DNA of 64,000 nucleotides from Kineosporia corallincola (GTDB lineage Bacteria; Actinomycetota; Actinomycetes; Actinomycetales; Kineosporiaceae): NCBI RefSeq assembly GCF_018499875.1, contig NZ_JAHBAY010000014.1, positions 62,001 to 126,000 of the forward strand, read 5' to 3'. Shown piece by piece: positions 55,955 to 64,000 of this stretch (position 1 is its first letter; each line of letters starts with the position of its first letter). The notes under the pieces were generated by a model. It saw only the letters and a program-made list of their open reading frames with translations, ran no database searches and was not told where the DNA came from. The position numbers and the translations under genes were made by a program.

Positions 55955-58060
55955 CTACGGCCGGGGCACGAGCCGCCCCATCTTGCGGTACTCGCGCTCG
56001 GCGCCGGTCCACAGATCGGCCGTCGTCACCACGTCGTCGCGGCCCGCCGCCAGGTAGGCGGCGGTCACCGCGGCGCTGTGGATGGCGCCGCCGGACAGCT
56101 CGAAACGGGCCGCCAGCGGTTCCAGTTCGAGGTCGGACGCCTGTGGGGCCACGGCCAGGCAGTGCCGCCAGAGCCGGGCCCGCTGATCGGCGTCCGGGAA
56201 CGGGAAGTCCACCACCAGGTCCAGGCGGCGGGTGAAGGCCTCGTCGATGTTGGCCCGCAGATTGGTGGTGAGCACCGCGAGACCGTCGAACTGCTCCAGA
56301 CGCTGGAGCAGGTAGGCGCTCTGCATGTTGGCGTGCTTGTCGTGCGAGTCCTTCACCTCGGAACGCTTGCCGAACACGGCGTCGGCCTCGTCGAACAGCA
56401 GCACGGCGTCGGTACGGTCGGCCTCGGAGAAGATCCGTTCCAGGTTCTTCTCCGTCTCGCCGATGTACTTGTCCACCACCGTGGACAGGTCCACCACGTA
56501 CAGGTCCATCCCCAGGTCGGCGGCCACCACCTCGGCCGACATCGTCTTGCCGGTGCCGGAACCGCCGGCGAACAGGGCCACCACGCCGCGTCCACGGCCA
56601 CCGCCGGAGCGCATCAGCCATTCCCCCAGCACCCGGTCGCGCTGCCGGGCCCGCACCACCAGCTCGCGCAGCGCGGCCAGAGGCTCGGCCGGCAGCACCA
56701 GATCGGCCCAGCCGACGCCGGGGGTGATCCGCCGCGCGTGCCGCTGGAGCATCGGCGCCGATCGCTGCCGGGCCGCCAGTTGCAGGTGCCGGCCGGTGAG
56801 CTCGTGCCCGTCCAGCGCCGCCAGTGCCCGGGCGGCGCGGACGGTCGCGCGCACCTGGGCAGGCCCGATCCGGTAGCCGGAGATCGCGGCGCCCACGTCG
56901 ATACCCGCTGCCGCAGAGCCGATCTCGTCGATCCACCGCTGCACGTCCGCGGCCTCGGTGCCGGATGCCCGGGTGGCCAGCACGCCGCCGGTCACCGACC
57001 AGGCCGGGTCGAAGGGCTCCGGGCCGTAGAACAGCGTGGGGACGCCCGAACGCTCCAGTTCGCGGACCAGCACGGCTGCGGCGCCCGGCCGCGGGGGCAA
57101 CGGCCCGGCCACGATCCCGGCTCCCCGCAGCCGCGCCTCCCGGGCGATCGCGGTGGCGGGAGCGACGGGGTCCCCGCCGGCTTGGTCGTCCTCGGCGCCC
57201 GCTCGCAGGTCCAGCACGACGGCGGTCAGGCCCGCGTCGTGCAGCGCGGCGGCGGCCAGCTCGCGGGCGCCCGCTCCGGGCCGGGACTCGTGCAGGTGCA
57301 CCACGACCGGGTGGCCCACGCCGTCATGACCGGGGCCGTCGTGGCCGGCGCCGTCGCGTAGGTCGTCGCGGAGCAGGCGGCCCAGCCGGGCTGCCTGCGG
57401 GTGGAGGCCCGGCCGGGGCCCGGGCGTCAGCACCTCCACCGACCCGAGCAGTGCCGCGTCCGGGGTGTCGTCGCCGAGCAGATGGCCGATCACCCGCTCC
57501 GGAACCCGTAAGGCCTTGGCAGGGAACGGTTTCGCCGGTTCGTCGTCCAGCGTCACCAGGCCGCCGGTCAGCAGCGGGGCGTCCGGGTACAGCCGGGCCC
57601 GGGCCACCGCCTGGTGTGCGGCCAGCCCGGCCAGGTCGAGGGCCAGGTTCACGGTGGCCCGCTGCTGCGACACGTTGTCGTTCAGATACCCGTACAGCGG
57701 CCCGAACCGGGGGTCCACGTCCGGCGCCAGGGCCGCGACCAGGATGTGCAGGTCGAGCAGGAGCAGCCCGAAACGCTCGGTCAGCCTCAGCAGCCGGCCC
57801 CGGGTGACGGCCAGCCCGTACGCGTCGTCCTGCCCGGTCGGCTCGGCGGCGCGCCCGAGCAGATGACCGACGGCCTCGGCCGACAGCACCATGCCGCGCA
57901 GCGGGTCGTCGGCGGTGGGGTCGCCCGAGGAACGGTGGCGCACCAGCCCTGCCACCCGCCCGTAGAGCAGATCGAGCCGCTCCAGCAGGTCCTGCCCAGG
58001 ATGGGACAACGGTTCGGGCAACGGGCCGGAGATCGGTCCGGCCTCGACGAGCTCAGCCAT
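55955..58060 (-). CDS. eCIS AAA+ ATPase (CDC48/Afp15-like)
   Basis: A 701-residue protein. An N-terminal helical region and a degenerate ATPase-like middle precede one classical C-terminal AAA+ module: Walker A GGSGTGKT (K505), Walker B AVLLFDEADAVFG (D557, E558), sensor/arginine-finger region LTTNLRANIDEAFTRRLDLV. eCIS loci encode such a CDC48-like ATPase near DUF4255 and it is required for particle assembly in Afp/PVC-type systems. The start at 58060 overlaps the DUF4255 stop by 8 nt. Order regulator-DUF4255-ATPase is convergent with the effector genes. Confidence 0.92.
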   Translation of the reverse strand: MAELVEAGPISGPLPEPLSHPGQDLLERLDLLYGRVAGLVRHRSSGDPTADDPLRGMVLSAEAVGHLLGRAAEPTGQDDAYGLAVTRGRLLRLTERFGLLLLDLHILVAALAPDVDPRFGPLYGYLNDNVSQQRATVNLALDLAGLAAHQAVARARLYPDAPLLTGGLVTLDDEPAKPFPAKALRVPERVIGHLLGDDTPDAALLGSVEVLTPGPRPGLHPQAARLGRLLRDDLRDGAGHDGPGHDGVGHPVVVHLHESRPGAGARELAAAALHDAGLTAVVLDLRAGAEDDQAGGDPVAPATAIAREARLRGAGIVAGPLPPRPGAAAVLVRELERSGVPTLFYGPEPFDPAWSVTGGVLATRASGTEAADVQRWIDEIGSAAAGIDVGAAISGYRIGPAQVRATVRAARALAALDGHELTGRHLQLAARQRSAPMLQRHARRITPGVGWADLVLPAEPLAALRELVVRARQRDRVLGEWLMRSGGGRGRGVVALFAGGSGTGKTMSAEVVAADLGMDLYVVDLSTVVDKYIGETEKNLERIFSEADRTDAVLLFDEADAVFGKRSEVKDSHDKHANMQSAYLLQRLEQFDGLAVLTTNLRANIDEAFTRRLDLVVDFPFPDADQRARLWRHCLAVAPQASDLELEPLAARFELSGGAIHSAAVTAAYLAAGRDDVVTTADLWTGAEREYRKMGRLVPRP

Positions 58061-58634
58061 CGAGACCCCGGTCCCGCACGTCCACCACGGCCGGCTCGGT
58101 GACCGGCGGCGCCACCGGGAACTCCGGCGCCACCGGGAACGGCGTCACCACCACCACGTCGAGCGACGGTTTCAGTTCTCCGCCCAGCGCCGACCAGATG
58201 TCCGCGATCGAGCGGGACTCGGCCGGCACCGCCACCGAGATCGGTACGGTGCCGGTGATCTCGGCCACCGACGGCGGCAGGGTGTCCGGCGGCAGGATCT
58301 CGTTGCGCAGCAGACAGCCGAGAACCATCGACAGCAGCCGGTGTTCGTCTTCCGGCTCCCGGGTCCAGGCCGTCACCAGGTACGACAGCCGGAACCAGCG
58401 CGGTTGCAGGCGCCGCGCCCGCACCGCCCCGGCCGGGTCGCGCACGGCCGCCGCGCCCCGCTCGCGGCGGCTCACCTCCTCCCGGATGTCGTAGAGGTAG
58501 GCGTCGATGGTGGGGGAGTTGCGCCGCGCCGCCCAGTCCCGGCTGGGCGCGTCGAACACCACCTCGGCCGATCCGTCGGCCAGGGCCTGCCCGGTGATGA
58601 GAACCTTGAGCGACTGGTCGATCTCGTGGATCAC
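58053..58634 (-). CDS. eCIS tail terminator-like protein (DUF4255, Afp16 type)
   Basis: A 193-residue DUF4255 protein: IHEIDQSLKVLITGQA, VFDAPSRDWAARRNSPTIDA, YLYDIREEVSRRERG, RWFRLSYLVTAWTREPEDEH and LLSMVLGCLLRNEILP are family hallmarks. In Afp/PVC-type particles this protein caps the distal end of tube and sheath and fixes length. The GTG at 58634 overlaps the LuxR-type gene stop (GTGA), so the longer open frame upstream is rejected. The C terminus has a short Pro/Val-rich tail. Confidence 0.92.
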   Translation of the reverse strand: MIHEIDQSLKVLITGQALADGSAEVVFDAPSRDWAARRNSPTIDAYLYDIREEVSRRERGAAAVRDPAGAVRARRLQPRWFRLSYLVTAWTREPEDEHRLLSMVLGCLLRNEILPPDTLPPSVAEITGTVPISVAVPAESRSIADIWSALGGELKPSLDVVVVTPFPVAPEFPVAPPVTEPAVVDVRDRGLDG

Positions 58635-59305
58635 AGGTAGCCCTCTCGCAGGGCGTAGGCCACGGCGTGCGCCCGGTTGGTCAGCTGCATGCGCGACATG
58701 ATGCCGTGCAGAACGTTTTTCACCGTGCGCTCGGAATAGGCCAGCTGCTCGGCGATCTGCCGGGTCTCCAGCCCGTCCGCCACCAGGCGCAGCACACTCA
58801 CCTCGCGGGGCGCCAGATACAGGGCGGGCCCGGCCGGGCTCCCGGTGCGCTGGGCCCGGCCGACCACGCTCAGCAGCTGGCTGAGCAGGTCGGGGGGCAG
58901 GTCGCCGTCGCCCCGGGCCGCGGTGCGCACGGCCTGGGCCAGCCGCTCTGGCGTCGCCTGGTGCCGCCAGACGATGCTCTGCACGCCGCATTCCAGCACC
59001 TTGACCAGCTCCGGCTCCCGCAGCTGCGCGGCGACGAACACCACCGGGCGTCTGCCGCCGCGCACCAGCCTGCGCAGTTCGGCCTGGGTCAGCTCGTCGA
59101 GCCGGTCGCTGACCACCACCGCCACCGTGTCGCTCAGGTCGGGGCCGGACCCGGTCGCCCGGCCCGGGCTCTCCAGCACCCGCAGACCGGCCCGGCCCAG
59201 GTGACTGATCACCCCGGCCCGCAGCAACTGGTCCGCGACGTGCACGGTGACGGTGATCTGCTCGGTGCTCCTCGGCGTGACGCCGATCTGCCCTGCCATC
59301 TGCAC
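58631..59305 (-). CDS. LuxR-family regulator with degenerate receiver-like domain
   Basis: A 224-residue protein laid out like a NarL/LuxR response regulator. The N-terminal receiver-like region (about 15-130) has VTVHVADQLLRAGVISHLGR but no clear phosphoacceptor Asp in the usual place (AVVVSDRLDELT instead). The C-terminal LuxR HTH (about 160-224) has LAPREVSVLRLVADGLETRQ and YSERTVKNVLHGIMSRM. Phosphorylation-independent control is therefore likely. It heads the DUF4255-ATPase operon and is the best candidate regulator of the eCIS locus. GAGGAA stands 7 nt before the GTG at 59305; an ATG two codons downstream is the alternative. Confidence 0.85.
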   Translation of the reverse strand: MQMAGQIGVTPRSTEQITVTVHVADQLLRAGVISHLGRAGLRVLESPGRATGSGPDLSDTVAVVVSDRLDELTQAELRRLVRGGRRPVVFVAAQLREPELVKVLECGVQSIVWRHQATPERLAQAVRTAARGDGDLPPDLLSQLLSVVGRAQRTGSPAGPALYLAPREVSVLRLVADGLETRQIAEQLAYSERTVKNVLHGIMSRMQLTNRAHAVAYALREGYL

Positions 59306-59358
59306 AGTGGATTCCTCAGCTCGATCGGGCCCCGCGAGAGGCGGGACGGTTCAGCGGT

Positions 59359-59976
59359 TTACCGGGCCTCGGCCCGGGAACCGTCGGGCGCGACCGCGAA
59401 CCAGTTGCCGTCCACACCCTGGCCGTTGAGCTGGCCCGGCGCGGTGTCCTTGGCGAACCGGTACACCGGCCAGCCGCCGATCTTCATCTGCACGCTGCCG
59501 TCCTCGCGGTACAGGCTGCCGATGTTCTTGCGCTGGAGGCCGACGTACTCCACCTTGTGCGTGGCCAGGATCGGCGGCCAGGTCACGGCGCAGGCGTCGT
59601 TGCAGGTCGACTTCGACGGGTCCGGGGTGTCGGGGTTGAACCGGTAGAGCGTGAAACCCTGTCCGTCGGCGACGTATCCGCCGATCTCGGCCGACTGCAC
59701 CACCTGGAACGTGACCGTGTCGTCGCCGCTGACGTCGGTGGTGTACGACTGCACGGCGCCGGTCGGGGTGCCCACCCCGGCGGCTCCCGCGGCCGGGGTG
59801 GTGGCGGCGCCGGCGGCGGTCGCCGTCGCCGCGGAGGCGGTGGTGGCCGCGGGCGCGGTCGCCACCGGCGGCAGCGCCGGGGCCGGGTCGGGGTCGTCGG
59901 AACAGGCTGCCAGCAACAGGGTTCCGCCGGTGACCAGGACGATCGGCAGGGCGATCGGCAGGGCGATGCGCTTCAT
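59359..59976 (-). CDS. Lipoprotein with PF03640-type secreted repeats
   Basis: A 205-residue lipoprotein. The signal peptide has lipobox LLAAC (Cys about 25), followed by an Ala/Thr-rich linker and two copies of the PF03640 repeat: GQGFTLYRFNPDTPDPSKST, then CNDACAVTWPPIL, and GGWPVYRFAKDTAPGQLNGQ, ending NWFAVAPDG. These small surface proteins (COG4315) are common in actinobacteria; some are linked to redox or metal stress, function uncertain. GAGGAG stands 8 nt before the ATG. The gene lies between the BTAD regulator (45 nt upstream) and the LuxR-type gene (53 nt downstream), all on the minus strand. Confidence 0.88.
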   Translation of the reverse strand: MKRIALPIALPIVLVTGGTLLLAACSDDPDPAPALPPVATAPAATTASAATATAAGAATTPAAGAAGVGTPTGAVQSYTTDVSGDDTVTFQVVQSAEIGGYVADGQGFTLYRFNPDTPDPSKSTCNDACAVTWPPILATHKVEYVGLQRKNIGSLYREDGSVQMKIGGWPVYRFAKDTAPGQLNGQGVDGNWFAVAPDGSRAEAR

Positions 59977-60021
59977 GGGTGTGAACTCCTCGTGGAACGG
60001 GACCGGATCTCGGCCCCACTC

Positions 60022-63000
60022 CTACGAGTCTCGCGACCCGCGCGAGATTTTCCGTGCGTCAAATGACTGAGACGATGACTGAACGGACGACGCGAGACCC
60101 ACCCGGCCCGCCCGTCCGGACAGCGTGCCGGTGCCCGTGGTGTCAGCGTCCTCGGCCGTCCGGCGCAGCTTTTCGGCCACCTGGGCGGCGTCCGCGTGGT
60201 CCAGGTCGTCCAGCACCGCCAGTGCCTGTTCCCAGCACGCCCGGGCCTGCTCCGGGCGTCCCTCGTCGAGGTAGACGTCGCCGAGCCGGCTGCTGGTGCC
60301 GGCCAGGAAGTAGCGGTTGCCCAGGGTGGTGAACATCGCCAGAGCCCTCTGGTAGCAGGCGATCGCCTCGGACCGGCGGCCCAGCCGGTGCAGCGCCAGG
60401 GCCACGCTGTCCCAGGCCGCGGCCTGCCCGTGCTCGTCGCCCAGCTCCTGCTGGAGGTCGAGGGCCGCCTGCCCGTGCTCCAGCGCGGCCTGGTGGTCGC
60501 CGAGCAGCGCGCTGGTGAAACCGAGGTTGTTCAGCGCCCGGGCCCGGCCGACGGTCGAGCCCGCGGCGGTGAACAGCTCCAGCGCCTGACGGCTGTGCTC
60601 GCGCGCCTCCTGGTGCCGGTGCCGCACCCGGTTGCGGCTCTTCACCGCGCCCAGCACCAGGTGCAGGTGGGCCTGCGCGGCGCCGTCGCCGAGCTCACCG
60701 AAAAGCGCCAGGGAGCGGTCCAGTTCGCGGTAGGAGTCCTCCGGGCGGCTGAGCCGGCTGTAGACCGTGCCGATGCCGCGGTAGGTGTGGGCCAGGCCCG
60801 CCCGGTCACCGCGGCGGGCGGCCGCGTCGCGGGCCACGTGCAGGGCCGCGATCCAGTCGTGCCAGTGCCCACGGCGGTCGAAGAACTGCTGCATGGTCCA
60901 GGTGAGCTGCCAGGCCTGTTCCTCCAGGCCGTGGTCGGCGGCCTGCCGGACGGTGGCCAGCAGCACCGGGTACTCGGTGTCGAACCAGGCGTTCGCCGTG
61001 GCCGCGTCGGCCGGCCGCACCGGGCCGGCGCCCTCGGCCGGCGGCGGCAGGTCGATCGGGTGCCGGTACGGCTCGATCACCCGGTTCGCCGCGTAGCCGG
61101 TGTGCAGGTAGTGGTCGACCAGCCGGCGCCGGGCGGCCCGGCGCTGCTCCTGGCTCTCGGTCTGCTCCACCATCTCGGTGGCGTAGGTGCCGATCAGATC
61201 ATGGACGACGAAACGACCCGGCACGCGCTCCGTGATCAGATGCGCCCGGGCCAGTTCCGCCAGCAGCGGCCGGGTGCGCGCGGGGGTCAGCCCGGCCAGC
61301 GCGGCGGCGGCCGCCGTGCCCAGGTCGGGGCCGAAACGCAGGGCCAGCAGCCGGAACAGGCGGGCGGCGGCCGGGCCGAGCGCCCGGTAGGAGCAGGAGA
61401 AGGCCACCCGGGCGTCGGTGGAGGGCTCGGTGTCGGAGAACGCGTCCAGGCTGCCCGCCGTCGCGCGCAGTTCCTCGGCGAGCGCGGCGAGCGAGAACGT
61501 CGGGTTGGCGGCGGCCCGGGCGGCCACGATGGCCACGGCCAGGGGCAGCCGCCCGCACCGGGTGACGATCTCGTCCACGGCCCCGGGCTCGGCCGCCACC
61601 CGCTGCGCGCCGAGGCGCTCGACCAGCACCGAGCGGGTCTCGTCGGGGTCCGGCAGGTCGAGCGCGACCGGCTGGGCCCCCTCCCGGGCGATCAGGCCGG
61701 CCAGCCGGTTGCGGCTGGTGACGATCACCAGATGACCGGCCGAGCCGGGCAGCAGCGGCCGTACCTGTTCCTCGTCGCGGGCGTTGTCGATCAGCAGCAG
61801 CATGCGGCGGCCGGTGAGCAGACTGCGGAACAGCGCGGCCTGCGCGTCCACGCCGTCCGGCACCTGCGCGGGCGGCACCTCGAGGGCGTCGAGGAAGCCC
61901 CGCACCACGCCGGCCGGGTCGAGGGGGTCGCCGCCCGGGTCGAAACCGCGCAGGTTGACGTACAACTGGCCGTCCGGGAAGCGGGCCGCCACCTGATGGG
62001 CCCAGTGCAGCGCGAAGGTGGACTTGCCGATGCCGGCCATCCCGGTGACGGCGGCGACCACCATGGTGGCGGGTGCCCCGTCGCCGGGACCGAGCATCGC
62101 CAGGGCCCGGTGCGTCTCGGCGTCCCGGCCGGTGAACCCGGGCAGCGCGGCGGGCAGGTGGGCCGGTCGCACCCGCCGGGTCGCCTCCACCGTCGGAGCG
62201 CCGGGCGGTGGCTCGGCCTGGGCCGGAGCCGGGCCCGGGGCCGGGGTGGTACCTGGTCCGGAGGCCGGGGCGGTGCCGGTGCGTACCGAGCCGGCCGGCG
62301 GCAGTTCCTGGCGCAGCACCTTGCGGTGGGCGGCGCGCAGTTCGGGGCCGGGATCGATGCCCAGCTGCCCGGCCAGCCCGGCCCGCACGCTCTCGTACCG
62401 GCTCAGGGCCTCGGCCTGCTGCCCGGCGGCGGCCAGGGCCATCACCAGCCGGGCGTGCAGCGATTCGGTCCACGGGTGGTCCACGGCGGTGCGCCGCAGG
62501 ATCGGCAGCACCGGGTGCGGGTCACCGGCCTCCAGGGCGGCGTCGGCGAGGGTCTGCACCGCCGCGATCCGTTCCTCCTCCAGGGCCGTGAACAGCGGGT
62601 GCCCCAGCACCTCCGGGCCCAGCCCCGCTCCGCACGGACCCTGCCACAGGTCCAGGGCCTGGATGAACAGCGGCACCGACATCCGCGGCCGGCCCTGCCC
62701 GACGGCGGTGCGGGCCTGCTCGGTGAGCTGCCGGAACCGGCCCAGGTCAACGGCTTCCGGGGCGAGGTCGAGCCGGTAGCCGCCGGAGCTGCGCACCAGG
62801 AACCGGCCGGGGGCCCGCATCGGCAGGTCCGGTTCGAGGATGCGGCGCAGCCGGCCGATGTAGCGGTGCAGCACGTTCACGGCGGTGGCCGGCGGGCGCT
62901 CGCCCCAGAGCACGTCGATGAGCTCGCTCAGGCTGACGGTGCGGCCCTCGCGCAGCAGCAGCACGGCGAGGGCGGCGCGCTGCTGCGGCGGCCCGAGCTC

Positions 63001-63114
63001 CAGCTCCGTGGTGCCGTGCCACACCCGCACCGGGCCCAGCACGCAGCACCGGACCTCCGGACCGGAAGGGGAGCCGGGTTTCAACGTTCGCCTCTCATGC
63101 TGGAGCACTGCCAT
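60022..63114 (-). CDS. AfsR/SARP-type regulator (BTAD, NB-ARC, TPR)
   Basis: A 1,030-residue AfsR-like regulator. It has an OmpR/SARP winged helix (about 18-115; LGPPQQRAALAVLLLREGRT, LIDVLWGERPPATAVNVLHR), a BTAD bacterial transcriptional activation domain (about 120-270), a Pro/Ala linker, an NB-ARC ATPase (about 330-640; Walker A GMAGIGKST with K364, MLLLIDNARDEEQVRPLLPG), and TPR repeats to the C terminus (ALNNLGFTSALLGDHQAALE). Such proteins control secondary metabolism and development. ATG at 63114 lacks a clear ribosome binding site; a TTG at 63084 preceded by GAGAGG at 6 nt is an alternative start. Targets are not indicated. Confidence 0.88.
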   Translation of the reverse strand: MAVLQHERRTLKPGSPSGPEVRCCVLGPVRVWHGTTELELGPPQQRAALAVLLLREGRTVSLSELIDVLWGERPPATAVNVLHRYIGRLRRILEPDLPMRAPGRFLVRSSGGYRLDLAPEAVDLGRFRQLTEQARTAVGQGRPRMSVPLFIQALDLWQGPCGAGLGPEVLGHPLFTALEEERIAAVQTLADAALEAGDPHPVLPILRRTAVDHPWTESLHARLVMALAAAGQQAEALSRYESVRAGLAGQLGIDPGPELRAAHRKVLRQELPPAGSVRTGTAPASGPGTTPAPGPAPAQAEPPPGAPTVEATRRVRPAHLPAALPGFTGRDAETHRALAMLGPGDGAPATMVVAAVTGMAGIGKSTFALHWAHQVAARFPDGQLYVNLRGFDPGGDPLDPAGVVRGFLDALEVPPAQVPDGVDAQAALFRSLLTGRRMLLLIDNARDEEQVRPLLPGSAGHLVIVTSRNRLAGLIAREGAQPVALDLPDPDETRSVLVERLGAQRVAAEPGAVDEIVTRCGRLPLAVAIVAARAAANPTFSLAALAEELRATAGSLDAFSDTEPSTDARVAFSCSYRALGPAAARLFRLLALRFGPDLGTAAAAALAGLTPARTRPLLAELARAHLITERVPGRFVVHDLIGTYATEMVEQTESQEQRRAARRRLVDHYLHTGYAANRVIEPYRHPIDLPPPAEGAGPVRPADAATANAWFDTEYPVLLATVRQAADHGLEEQAWQLTWTMQQFFDRRGHWHDWIAALHVARDAAARRGDRAGLAHTYRGIGTVYSRLSRPEDSYRELDRSLALFGELGDGAAQAHLHLVLGAVKSRNRVRHRHQEAREHSRQALELFTAAGSTVGRARALNNLGFTSALLGDHQAALEHGQAALDLQQELGDEHGQAAAWDSVALALHRLGRRSEAIACYQRALAMFTTLGNRYFLAGTSSRLGDVYLDEGRPEQARACWEQALAVLDDLDHADAAQVAEKLRRTAEDADTTGTGTLSGRAGRVGLASSVQSSSQSFDARKISRGSRDS

Positions 63115-63513
63115 GGACGGACAGTGAACGGGCAGCCGGTTGCAAAAATCTTGACGCGCCGTGAACCGGAGCGTCCCGGCGGCGCGGCTGATGCCCACCC
63201 GGTGGGAGACGCGCGTCACGTCCGGCCGTCACCAGGGCGCGCCGGGTCGGTGCGGGGACGCCCGTCCTGGGTTGCATTCGTTGCTCACCAGGGGTTTTCG
63301 CCGGGAGTTCAGTGGTGGTCCGGTGCGGCCCGGTGATGCCGTGGGCCGGAGGGTGCTGCCGCGCCGGACGGCCCGGGTGATCACCCCGGTGGTGCGACGC
63401 GGCCGGCCGGGACTGCCGTTCCGTCACCGGGCGGCCGTGACACCCGGTGACGGAACGGTTCGATCCGGGCATCTCGGGTGGTCGCCGTCCGCCGGTCGCT
63501 GGATCATCGGCAC
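63115..63513. other. Intergenic region between divergent genes
   Basis: These 399 nt separate the AfsR-like regulator (-) from the partial TM protein (+). No convincing small gene was found. The region holds a 12-bp palindrome GGGTGATCACCC (63375-63386) and a long perfect inverted repeat at 63416-63458. Confidence 0.6.
63416..63458. repeat. Perfect 16-bp inverted repeat upstream of the partial TM gene
   Basis: CCGTTCCGTCACCGGG (63416-63431) and CCCGGTGACGGAACGG (63443-63458) are exact reverse complements around an 11-nt loop, 55 nt before the GTG at 63514. It could be an operator for a dimeric regulator or a transcript hairpin; no T-run follows, so it is not a standard terminator. Confidence 0.7.
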
Positions 63514-64000
63514 GTGTCCACCAATGTTCCGCAACCCACCCCGCAACCCACCCCGCAGGTGACACCGGCGTCCCCCGAGCCCGCCTCGCAGGTGTCCCCG
63601 GGAGGGGCAGGACAGGCGCCCGCCGGCACGTCCTCCCCGACGCCCCCACCGGCGTCCCCGCCCGGAACCCCGCCGCCCACGACACCCGGCCGGCGCGACG
63701 GCGGCTGGCCCGGTGGGCGCGTGGTGGCCGCGATCGCCGGGGCGGTGCTGGCGGCCCTGCTGATCGTGCACTACACCGGTGACCGCGACGACGACCACGA
63801 CGGCGCCGACACCCGTGATCGGGACGGCGCCGACCACACGCCCACCCTCGCCGCCGACGGGCTGTCGGAGGGCCGGCTGGTGATCAGCGGAGGCACCGAC
63901 CGGCTCACGGTGGTCGCCTCCGACCTGGGGGCGGACCTGGTGCGGGCCGCCACGCCCGAGGCGCAGCGGGCCGTTCCCGTTCTGCGGCAGGCACAACCGG
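63514..64000 (+). CDS. Single-pass membrane protein, partial (3' end beyond window)
   Basis: The frame from the GTG at 63514 is open to the window edge (162 codons). It encodes a Pro/Thr-rich cytosolic N terminus (STNVPQPTPQPTPQV to TPGRR), one TM helix at about 73-91 (VVAAIAGAVLAALLIVHY), an Asp/His-rich juxtamembrane stretch (GDRDDDHDGADTRDRDG) and the start of a folded extracytoplasmic domain (GRLVISGGTDRLTVVASDLG). The family is not recognised. The Asp/His stretch might bind metal. Codon bias matches the surrounding genes. An earlier in-frame start cannot be excluded. Confidence 0.65.
   Translation, partial: MSTNVPQPTPQPTPQVTPASPEPASQVSPGGAGQAPAGTSSPTPPPASPPGTPPPTTPGRRDGGWPGGRVVAAIAGAVLAALLIVHYTGDRDDDHDGADTRDRDGADHTPTLAADGLSEGRLVISGGTDRLTVVASDLGADLVRAATPEAQRAVPVLRQAQP

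Noticed and set aside
60196-63336. 1,046-codon plus-strand frame opposite the AfsR-like regulator
   Set aside because: Composition is Gly/Arg/Gln/His-rich without domains, while the minus strand encodes canonical winged-helix, BTAD, NB-ARC and TPR sequence.

Overview
This is a very GC-rich (roughly 70 %), gene-dense actinobacterial chromosome segment. The lineage is indicated by the third-position GC bias and by several gene families: an F420-type LLM oxidoreductase, a WYL regulator, an XRE/DUF5753-DUF397 pair, an AfsR/SARP-type BTAD-NB-ARC-TPR regulator, LAL-type ATPases and an actinobacterial-type extracellular contractile injection system (eCIS). A species cannot be named from the sequence. 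No rRNA, tRNA, CRISPR array or insertion sequence was recognised.

Layout. (1) 1-19607 (+): the 3' part of one giant gene, open to the left edge, with more than 6,500 codons visible. It is modular and toxin-like: two copies of a TcdA/TcdB-type glycosyltransferase module (DGDD motifs), one papain-like deamidase/protease-like module, two DUF3626-like modules, a long array of Ser/Thr/Gly-rich beta segments, and three acidic low-complexity linkers. (2) 19609-27025: small metabolic and regulatory genes: RibD/DHFR-like reductase, VOC protein, WYL regulator, LLM oxidoreductase, an XRE-DUF397 island, and a MocR regulator divergent from an aldo/keto reductase. (3) 27032-33671: membrane-anchored alpha/beta hydrolase, secreted S8 protease and a large AAA_16 ATPase without a DNA-binding domain. 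(4) 33819-36568 (-): HglS-type 2-oxoadipate dioxygenase/decarboxylase and ALDH7 (aminoadipate semialdehyde dehydrogenase), two steps of a lysine/pipecolate degradation route. (5) 36787-37638: a short LAL regulator. (6) 37645-59305: a complete-looking eCIS locus. (7) 59359-64000: a PF03640-type lipoprotein, a BTAD/NB-ARC/TPR regulator and the start of a TM protein that runs off the right edge.

The eCIS locus has three blocks. A minus-strand structural operon (51237 to 37645), mostly linked by overlapping stop/start codons, encodes sheath, tube, assembly protein, a 52-residue DUF6760-like protein, a 1,189-residue Pro/Ala/Thr-rich protein, second tube protein, LysM hub protein, VgrG-like spike, gp25, gpJ-like and gpI-like baseplate proteins, and a zinc-ribbon TM protein. 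A divergent plus-strand block (51423 to 55930) encodes a single-pass Ig-like/lectin-like protein and two candidate effectors. A second minus-strand block (59305 to 55955) encodes a LuxR-type regulator, a DUF4255 tail-terminator-like protein and the AAA+ ATPase.

The most interesting signals are four. The giant protein carries several effector-like modules. Both candidate eCIS effectors carry an EreA/ChaN/TIKI-like signature, one of them fused behind a DUF4157 HELTH zinc-protease domain. An AGNAAVSR leader occurs in the first candidate effector. A [VAI]QR motif recurs in the two effectors and about 13 times in the 1,189-residue protein, and could mark cargo sorting or processing.
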